Part shown: piece by piece, positions 56,450-64,000 of the stretch
Layout: every line of letters begins with the position of its first letter
Position numbering within the stretch: position 1 is the stretch's first letter
Translations under genes and position numbers: made by a program
Notes under the pieces: model-generated
What the model was told of the DNA's origin: nothing
What the model saw: only the letters and a program-made list of their open reading frames with translations
Database searches by the model: none
Assembly: GCA_963576725.1 (NCBI GenBank)
Contig: OY755240.1
Span: forward strand, 97,684,316 to 97,748,315
DNA from: Azorinus chamasolen
Lineage: Eukaryota > Mollusca > Bivalvia > Cardiida > Solecurtidae
DNA: 64,000 nt
Reading direction: 5' to 3'

Positions 56450-56569
56450 TTGTACAGTTTTCTGACAAGACTCTGCGCGTTTGTATATTTGTACAGTTTT
56501 CTGACCAGACTTTGTGCTGTTTGTCAGTTTGTACAGTTTTCTGACCAGACTTTGTGCTGTTTGTCAGTT
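56450..56569. repeat. 39/40-bp repeat, three copies
   Basis: GTACAGTTTTCTGACCAGAC starts at 56452 (variant), 56491 and 56531. It follows directly on the B right end. Confidence 0.93.
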
Positions 56570-56608
56570 CACCACATTCACTTGTTCATACTGAAAGGAA
56601 CCTTACTA

Positions 56609-56680
56609 TTAACCATTTACCTCATGAATATTCAAATAACAAATAACGATACCATGAATATTATTTAGATAACTAGAGAT
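56609..56680. mobile_element. Family B left-end fragment
   Basis: TTAACCATTTACCTCATGAA then ACCATGAATATTATTTAGAT. Confidence 0.75.
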
Positions 56681-56893
56681 AGGCATCATGTCCTCGTCTA
56701 TATGTGTACATGTACTTTCAAGCGTACATGTATATATATATATATAAGAAATACATTGTAATGCTATCAATGGTGCCGTTTATATAGTTAACATTTCTTA
56801 CAGCTACGTTAGGTGTCTTTGATCAATGGGCTTGCGATGTCCTTGCCCAGGGCTCGGGTTACAGTTGCCTTTGCAGGGTGTCAATATATGTTA

Positions 56894-57108
56894 TTAACCC
56901 TTATATTGCTGTGTAATACATAATGTTTATTTAAGTTTGGATCTAGTGCAGTTTTTACTACTTTCGCTTCGGTCAATCTTTAGATGAACTATTGACCGAG
57001 TGTCAAACAGCTTGGATCCTGGTGAGACGGAGAGGTACTCGGCGTCTCATCTGGACCCAAGGTATTTGCAAATGCGAGCCGGGTCACAGATAGAGAAATA
57101 ATGGTTAA
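56894..57108. mobile_element. Family D MITE, TTAA to TTAA
   Basis: It begins TTAACCCTTATATTGC and ends GAGAAATAATGGTTAA. ATTGACCGAGTGTCAAACAG and the core GTACTCGGCGTCTCATCTGG are clear. Confidence 0.85.
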
Positions 57109-57584
57109 CATTATATTTTCGTCATTTTGACTGGTCGCTGCACTCGTTTGAACCCTATACTGTAACTCTATGCTGTTGTTACCCCGTGTGCAAAATAATA
57201 CCAACAACTATCTACTTAAGGAGTCGGGGCGGGTCGTTAATAGTCAACGTGCTATCCCCAGTCATATTCGCACTTTTCATTCAGTTTAAATCCAGATCAG
57301 AGGACGCTGGATTTTTGTATCTAGCCTGGAAACAAAACATTGCACATGAAGTGTATTATTCAGAGAGTAAGTTCTAGGGACCATACAGTTGAGCACGTTA
57401 CCACAGTCTGTAGTACAGACAGAGGCGTTCAACATTAACCGACTGAGGATAAAGAAAACATTTAAACTAAGCAGGGGATGCGAAATCTAGGAGTTTAAAG
57501 TGTTATGCAATACTGTTTTAATAACTGTGGCGACATAATTAATTTCATATATAGTTTTATTGTCGAGGCGACTACTTATCTATA
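57109..57584. other. Unassigned intronic DNA
   Basis: GGAGTCGGGGCGGGTCG near 57219 is GC-rich. No gene or element is seen. Confidence 0.42.
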
Positions 57585-57798
57585 TTAACCCCTCTCCTGC
57601 TATCTGTGACCTCACTTTTGTATTCAAACAGCTTGGATCCAGATGCCACGCCGAGTAACTCGGCATCTCGTCCTGATCCAAACTGTTTGACACACAGTCA
57701 ATAGATTCTCACACGCTCTATCGATCAGAACTAGTCAAACTTACACTAGATCCATATTTGTTCAGACTTTATTTGTTTCATCGTGAGTTAGGAGTTAA
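57585..57798. mobile_element. Family D MITE, TTAA to TTAA
   Basis: It begins TTAACCCCTCTCCTGC and ends GTTAGGAGTTAA. Core CAAACAGCTTGGATCCAG ... GATCCAAACTGTTTGACAC with apex GCCGAGTAACTCGGC. Confidence 0.88.
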
Positions 57799-57837
57799 TA
57801 ATTATCTCTGTATTGCCAAAGAGCTTTAGTCTGCAAG

Positions 57838-57905
57838 ACGCGTTACGTGATCATACCGGCGCTCTACGTGACGCGCTACGTGATCATAACCGGTGCTATA
57901 CGTGC
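57838..57905. repeat. Short direct duplication
   Basis: CGTTACGTGATCATACCGGC is followed by a diverged second copy CGCTACGTGATCATAACCGG. Confidence 0.85.
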
Positions 57906-57944
57906 ATATTAAACTAATCGTGGTTTGTGATAACATGTCCAAGT

Positions 57945-58030
57945 AGTTTGTACCCAGATTAGAAGTCGAATAACTCAGCATACCGTACATATCCAAATGA
58001 GTTTGGAACTCTCATAGTTCAGATGATATG
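57945..58030. mobile_element. Family D core fragment
   Basis: AGTTTGTACCCAGATTAGAA and TCGAATAACTCAGC are a worn D core. Confidence 0.6.
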
Positions 58031-58235
58031 TAATAAACTGCAGTAACTCCTTCAGTAGAGTTGAAGCTGACGACAATTGCTTATTATGAAAGAAATTACC
58101 TTCAGGACAAATTCCTTCCAGTATAGATCTGGGAGACTTTCTGTCAGAAAATCTTAGCATTGAGTCTGTTTACATCCTACAGGTTTCTGACTGTTGTGAT
58201 TCTGTTACTGCTGGTTCTACTTTGTTGCGATAGTA

Positions 58236-58470
58236 TTAACCTTTGACCTCATTAATATTCATGTCAGAAATAGTGGCATCATGAATATTTATTAGATTCA
58301 TAGTTATAATGGTATAAGAACAAGTGATATTTTAGTCTGGGCAGAAAATATAGAATCGGAAATATGCTGTTCCATAAGCAACCATAACAGACACTGGTCA
58401 GACGGTTTGCACGAAAACAGTCTGATTGGGGTCTACCTTGCTTGCACAAAAAACGTAGCAACAAGGTGGC
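58236..58470. mobile_element. Family B MITE
   Basis: It begins TTAACCTTTGACCTCATTAA; core ACACTGGTCAGACGGTTTG; the right end is worn. Confidence 0.8.
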
Positions 58471-59504
58471 GTTTTAAATATTTTGGTCTAATTATCAGGT
58501 TAGGTTTCCATTTAATTTTTTATTCAGAATTCGTTATTATTGGTACCGAAGTAGTTGGTTTCAATGTTTTGTTTTGTGTTTTTGATAATTGTTTCTGAAA
58601 TATTTTATCACCAAACACTTGTAGCGTGGCTGTCCTGTATTTACTAAATGCTCTAAACAATGTGAGAATTTCTCATTCGTCTGCAAAAAACCTATTTTAC
58701 ATCTACTTATAATTTCGCCCTTTCTCCCGGGTGCTCACAGTTTCGCCCGTCCATCATTCGTCCCTCGACATGCCGTCCAGTACTAACTATCATCGCTATA
58801 AACGTCATGTTAGTTTAGATGTTAAACTTTAACCTGCCATCAGCTCATTTAGCGCGTGTCTTTTGTCAACAGTTTGGAACCAGAGTCCATGCCGAAGTAA
58901 TACATGTAATATCTAATGACATATCTATTAACATCGATAACGCGTTACATAAAAACTGAAATATCTGAATCCAGCAAATAGTATGATAGCAACATTTCTA
59001 ATGACTGCATTTATTTTACAACTGACTAAGGAATTCTTTTGACATATTACGGTTTTTCATTGGACAGGCCGAGTCATTTCGGTCGTAACGGAGGACTGGA
59101 GACTACTGACCAGTATGATGTATTGGCTAGGCTGGTCTTTTTAACAGGAGCTGTCCGCTCGGACGCCAGTGAGCTCTGCCAGCTTAGCAACTCCCCACTT
59201 TGCTAGCTATTTCTAACACGTCCCATGTTAAATTCATGACTTTTCGTCAACGCTTGCTCGGGTCGAAACGAGGCCACGGTATATACCTTAACTGAAATAA
59301 AAAAATAAATAAAGAGCGACAGGGGAAACCTGCCATTCTGTTGGGAAATGGGGGAGAAAGGTTAGCGAAAAAGAAAAACAACAACAAACAAACAAAACAA
59401 AAAAACAACAAACAAACAATTTGCACTTTAGATACTAGGGCTGTATTTGTGATAAGCCGACAGTGATTTGGTTCCAAACTGTTAGATATTTTGACACATT
59501 TTGT
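58471..59504. other. Unassigned intronic DNA
   Basis: An AAACAACAAACAAAC-type low-complexity tract lies at about 59370-59420. No gene is seen. Confidence 0.45.
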
Positions 59505-59635
59505 TAGATAAGTCATGTAAGAAATAATGAATATTAATTAGAAGTATTTTATAATGGTATATGAACACATGAATTGTTTTACCCTGACAGAAACTGGAAT
59601 CAAATCTAAACAGAGTAGACCCCTCTATCAGAAAA
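59505..59635. mobile_element. Family B left-half fragment
   Basis: CATGTAAGAAATAATGAA, TAATGGTATATGAACACATG, AAACAGAGTAGACCC. Confidence 0.65.
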
Positions 59636-59994
59636 ATGATTAAAGAATGATGTTGTAGTTTGTATTGAAATGATTTGTTTAAACGGAAATACATGTAATT
59701 TTAAAAGGGTTACTTAATTTTAACAATTAATCGTACTTGTAATGAAAATTATGTTCACGTAATTTCCAAAACATTTTTGAAGCGGACGACACATTCCTTG
59801 CCGCGAAAATGTTATTATGCACGGAACTATTTTTACAACACGGGGCTGCATTCTAGAGTGGTTCAGGTATTTTATGCTATCAATAAATGATGAATCACTT
59901 AGCTTATAACATTTGTCGCGCATGATGCGTATTTTACGCACGGCAATGGGTAGTGTGCATGTTTTTATAATGGATTCATATACGTATGTCTTGA
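59636..59994. other. Unassigned intronic DNA
   Basis: Nothing recognisable is seen. Confidence 0.4.
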
Positions 59995-60130
59995 AACACA
60001 CTAAAACGACCACACTATTATTGAGGTTTGAGATAGGTTGTAGCTAGACACAGGACGAACATGATATTCATAGCTGCCATAGGAGCGTTCTGTGTAACGT
60101 GTGTTCTGTATTAAGCTACCACCTGCTTTT
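59995..60130. mobile_element. Family A MITE, diverged
   Basis: AAACACACTAAAACGACCAC, apex AGCTGCCATAGGAGCG, right arm TCTGTATTAAGCTACCACC. Confidence 0.75.
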
Positions 60131-60135
60131 CATTA

Positions 60136-60320
60136 CAATAGAATCCGTCTCAAGAGGTCATCCAAAGAGGTCTAATTATGGGTCTGTAAGACATGTGGTA
60201 TCTTAATACAGGTCAAAAGTAATGCAGAGAGATCCTGAGGGAGCCCTGCATTAACCAACCTGCTGCCCTTTAGACCCCTGCGGTCAATAAATAAAGTGCC
60301 GCTTAGGACATGTTCTACTG
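60136..60320. mobile_element. Family A MITE, TA to TA
   Basis: It begins CAATAGAATCCGTCTCAAG and ends AGGACATGTTCTACTG, each beside TA. The right arm is shortened. Confidence 0.88.
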
Positions 60321-61091
60321 TATACTAATTTAATTATTAAATGGTTGCTATAGAGACGTTCTAATACACCTCGTATGGCGTCATAAAATTGTGTCGGATA
60401 TATTTTTATTTAAAAACTAATTAAATTATACATTATACTAATTCATAATAAAAAAATAGGCCTAACTACGCGTATGTTAAGTTTTATAATCACAACTGAT
60501 TCAGCACTAGGTCAAACAGATGATTTAATTCAATATGATACACACACAAATCAAAATAGAATTAAATCAGGATTTTTATTTATTTCAAATAATAATAAAA
60601 TATTTGCCATAAAACGAAAAATACAATTGAAAACTAATTCACTGTTGATATTACTGACAGGAAAATGATATGAAATAAAATAAAAATAAAACTCTATTAG
60701 ACACGATAGATACGCTATAGTTCAAATATTTAAAAGAAAAATTAGTTTACCAGCAAAACACAATAAAGCGTAATCAATTAATTCTTCAAAAAACTTTTTT
60801 CCGGCGGAAATAAAACGCCGAGGATGAATTTTAAACCGAGTGGCTTGGCAGAACTTAGGCAGGCACTAATCAAATTTACTTTTAAGCTTAAGAAAGCGAT
60901 CTTAGTTAGTTTAGACATGTTTGATGACACCGATATTGTCAGTGATCCAAAAACCAAATATAGGTATGAAAATGGGTGGGGAGTACTTCTGCCTTTAGAT
61001 GGCTAAACAAATAGCTATACCCAAGAACGTCGTGTTATCTGCTTTAGGTTTTATGTGCCAAGTCAACTGTCTCTTCTTGCACACATGCTGG
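60321..61091. other. Unassigned AT-rich intronic DNA
   Basis: Two short plus-strand open frames (60474-60668, 60824-61006) have no recognisable motif. Confidence 0.42.
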
Positions 61092-61170
61092 TTGTCGTCA
61101 AATAGTCTGGATCCTGATGAAACGTTTAGTCACTCGATATCTAATCCGCATCCGAATGATTTGCAAAAAT
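61092..61170. mobile_element. Family D core fragment
   Basis: AATAGTCTGGATCCTGATGA and TTAGTCACTCGATATC: a mutated D core. Confidence 0.6.
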
Positions 61171-61299
61171 AATAAATACAAAAAATGTTGAAAGTTTTGA
61201 GTTTGAGGAGGATTAGGTGTTTTATAATATTTCTAAATCTTTATTTTGATATTAGGTATAAGTGTCTTAAGAGGGAAGTTTGGAATCTCTAGGAATCAG

Positions 61300-61520
61300 T
61301 GTTAGCCATCTGACCAGGGTCTGCTTTGTTTGCTTGTGGAATTATATACATGTTCATCTGATTCTACAAGTTCTGTCATGGCCAAAACGCCCTTGTTCAT
61401 ATACCATTAGAAAATTCAAAACGCCCTTGTTCATATGCCATTAGAAAATTCAAAACACTCTTGTTCATATACCATTAGAACATTCAGATAATTAATATTT
61501 ATGATGTCGTTACTTTTCAT
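61300..61520. mobile_element. Family B right half with internal triplication
   Basis: CCAGGGTCTGCTTTGTTTGC, then three 34-bp units at 61384-61487 (CCTTGTTCATATACCATTAG), then AATTAATATTTATGATGTCG. Confidence 0.85.
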
Positions 61521-62159
61521 CAAGAAAAATGTTAAACTGTCCAGGCAATTGTCTGCAAGGAATGAAATCATAGAATACTTAAACGTGTATAAAACTGTTT
61601 CTTTTAACATCGAATGGCGATCCAGTGCGGCGCATTTTCTTGCTCTCAATACACAACAATATAGATATCATAGATATACATGTATCTTCTTTTAGAAAAA
61701 TAGAAGAGAAAAACAAGAAAGAAATGAAAAGAAAATAGAATTGGTTAGTTTTGCCTTTACTATTTCCCCTCAAGCTTGCCAACATTCAGGCGCGAATAAA
61801 AACAGACTCGTCCTTCTCCACTAAGGTTAATTAAATCTTCGTGGATTCTAATTAATTCTACGATCATTATACTTGTACTGTGCCAAAGGGGCTATGTCGG
61901 CCTTTTTTATCACCGAAAAAAAACCTGATGTTATTTTGTGCACACTAACGGTTATTGTGCATGAACCATTTCTACTCATCGCGGGTGTATAAAGGGGTGA
62001 TTTTAGCTGTTTTCTGTGAGATATTTAGCATGAAAATGTGTCTGCAATTTAGTATATAAGTGGTGAATATAATCACTATAGGGATTGTTAGTGTTCATCG
62101 CTATTACTGTATAGCCCTTATGAAACGTACTATAAAGAAACGAAGAATTTACATGTTTG
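61521..62159. other. Unassigned intronic DNA
   Basis: No element or gene is recognised; overlapping short frames at 61431-61785 have no domain. Confidence 0.42.
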
Positions 62160-62284
62160 TTTAGGCAGGCGGTGGAGCTTTCTGCATGACGTTCACTTTG
62201 CATTAGGCTGCCCTCCCTGTTACATGTATATAGCTAGACATTGATACGCAGTTTCAAGTCCGGTCTATTAGTGAGGGTTTACTG
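62160..62284. mobile_element. Family A MITE with collapsed hairpin
   Basis: GGCAGGCGGTGG is joined directly to AGCTTTCTGCATGACG, so the left arm is deleted. The right end is AGTGAGGGTTTACTG before TA. Confidence 0.78.
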
Positions 62285-62748
62285 TATAATCACAGCTTGC
62301 CACATACCTGGACAAACTTCACAATTTCGATCTAGATCTAACTTCAAGGAGTGTATACATGTATGTATAGAAATGTCGCTCATAAATTATTATTGATAAA
62401 TTAAGAATTGTAAAGAAGAATGTAATATATATATTTACATACGTAACTCACTACAAGTCTGATTAATCCAATCGTTCACGACAGACTAAAGATCTGGAAG
62501 AAACAAAATAATGTCTTATCCTCGTACGTGATGAATTATCATACCATGAACTGAATTAGCTGGATTTCTATACTTTCATTTGAACACAGGAATGTTTGGT
62601 CATGGTGGACACTGTAGAACCAGCTCTGTACTATTGCAAAAGCAAACAGAGCCGTAATCATACTTTCGAAAACTTGCATAAGGAATTGAAGCAGACGACA
62701 TTGTTTGCAGACGACACTTTCGCAGCAGGCTGACGGTTAATCACGTGT
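62285..62748. other. Unassigned intronic DNA with GCAGACGACA pair
   Basis: GCAGACGACA occurs at 62691 and 62708. GCAAACAGAGCCG near 62643 is a B core remnant. Confidence 0.45.
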
Positions 62749-62959
62749 TTAACTCTGTCAATGCGGCGCACGTATGCGCTCGCATTCACAAACAGTGCAG
62801 ACCCAGATCAGAGAGCTCCTAGAGGAGCCCTCTGATCAGGACATGCACTGTTTGTCATTCAAAACCTTCTTACAAGGTTGAACCCTTCCTACTGAGTGGA
62901 CTCTCTAGTTAAACTCTGTTGGGTGAGTCCACTCTGATCATTCAGCAGTGAAAGGGTAA
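62749..62959. mobile_element. Family E MITE, best-preserved core
   Basis: It begins TTAACTCTGTCAATGC; ACAAACAGTGCAGACCCAG and the palindrome GATCAGAGAGCTCC-TAGA-GGAGCCCTCTGATC share the GCTCCT apex with A, B and C. TTTGTCATTCAAAACC marks family E. Right end GTGAAAGGG. Confidence 0.85.
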
Positions 62960-63149
62960 AGGGACTGCAGCAACAAACACTAATTTTTGAGTGGGAAGAA
63001 TCAAATTATGGTGCAGTAACTCTTACGAATAATGTTTCCTGTCGCCGGCGTGAAGATAACCGTCGGGGCCGTCGGGAGAGAAGCGTCTTTAATGCACCAT
63101 AAGATACCAGAGCACAAAGCACCTAGTTAGGAATGAAGGGCCATAAAAG

Positions 63150-63360
63150 TTAACCCTTATCTCACTTAGTGCCATCTCACTGTCATTTACAAACCGCTTG
63201 GATCCAGATGAGACTACGGGTAACTCAGTATCTGATCAGGATCCGGGCTAGTTGACACTCGCACAATAGCTTCTCAAAAGCTTGAGCGACTCGAAAAAAG
63301 TCAAAATTGAACCAGATCCAGATTTGAACAGAACTACTTTTTGCAGATGGTTAGGGGTTG
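63150..63360. mobile_element. Family D MITE
   Basis: It begins TTAACCCTTATCTCAC; core AACCGCTTGGATCCAGATGA and GGGTAACTCAGTATC; right end GATGGTTAGGGGTTGA. Confidence 0.82.
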
Positions 63361-64000
63361 ATATCTACAGCAAGGTTACTCATTTCCAAATCACCATAAA
63401 ACATAAAACACAATGGAAAATAGTTCCACGCTTTTCTTAATAACCATTTTTTAAAGTAACACTTATGAAAAGAGAGATGATAAGGCTATCTGACATGTTT
63501 GTTTTTATTTATATGTAAATGTATCTAGATCAAAACCGTTTAGAATGTGCAGAATATTATTTTGTTGAAGGTTAAGCGTGAAACAGAAGAGGTAGTAAGT
63601 GGCTTATAGCAATAAAACGTATTAAAATTAGCGCATCTAATGTTTTGTTGTATCTGCGATAAGCGGTTTGTAAGTACAGTATTTCGCGAATTCGAATATC
63701 ACAAACTGTTACCTGTTTTATGTACACAGTGGAAGGGTTGGACTTATTGTAATTTTCATGTCGTACAACTGTACAGCACAACCATTCTATAGCGATCACT
63801 CAAGAAATGAAGACGTGTACTTTGATACTTTACTCCATACATACGTCTTTCTAGTTTCTACACCTTTGCAAACAGTGTATTCTAAAATGCATTCTAAAAT
63901 TGCATTTGAAAATGGTATTTATTCATATTAAAACGAGTGTTTAAAAATGACTCGAAACATCTGGAAGAACATATTTCATACTGTCTTCCTACGTTTTATT
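63361..64000. other. Unassigned intronic DNA with a terminal B fragment
   Basis: ATACTTTACTCCATACATAC and TTTGCAAACAGTG (63828-63878) are a B left half cut short. The rest is not recognised. Confidence 0.5.

Overview
This window is animal nuclear DNA, most likely from a bivalve mollusc. The one gene I can support is a lophotrochozoan-looking TBX2/3 transcription factor with spliced exons. The repeat landscape (palindromic MITEs, a GGGGGCATA-type interspersed repeat, a tRNA-derived SINE) resembles what I remember of clam genomes. The bivalve assignment is inference; TBX2/3 is not.

Layout: positions 1-39,408 lie upstream of the gene. They hold a 30-bp satellite (104-1380), a 27-bp array (5963-6848), a 33-bp array (9205-10406), a long tetranucleotide tract (25059-25565), dozens of MITEs, a nested SINE (29239-29542), and a promoter-like stretch (about 38800-39060). 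Coding exon 1 of TBX2/3 is 39409-39779, intron 1 is about 12.3 kb (39780-52108), and exon 2, carrying the first half of the T-box, starts at 52109 and ends at 52376 or 52382. The rest of the window is intron 2. The remaining T-box and repressor-domain exons are not in the window.

Five palindromic element families fill the window. Family A has CAGTAAAACC ends flanked by TA (pogo/Emigrant-like MITE). Families B, C, D and E have TTAACCC-type ends (piggyBac-like MITEs). None encodes a transposase here. I count by eye roughly 25-30 copies or pieces of A and 40-45 of B, fewer of the others.

The most interesting structure is in these elements. A, B, C and E have different ends and arms but share one palindromic apex, GCTCCT-NN-AGGAGC. 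Chimeric elements have the left arm of one family and the right arm of another, and two of them join at that apex. Within A, the two arms of a copy carry matching copy-specific bases at a site where all four bases occur between copies. Many tandem arrays start or end exactly at an element terminus or reiterate an element core. Together this suggests hairpin-centred template switching that reshuffles MITE families and seeds satellites.

MITE-free blocks (37486-40051, 43289-44665, 33937-35009, 46837-47806) are the best places to look for TBX2/3 control elements.
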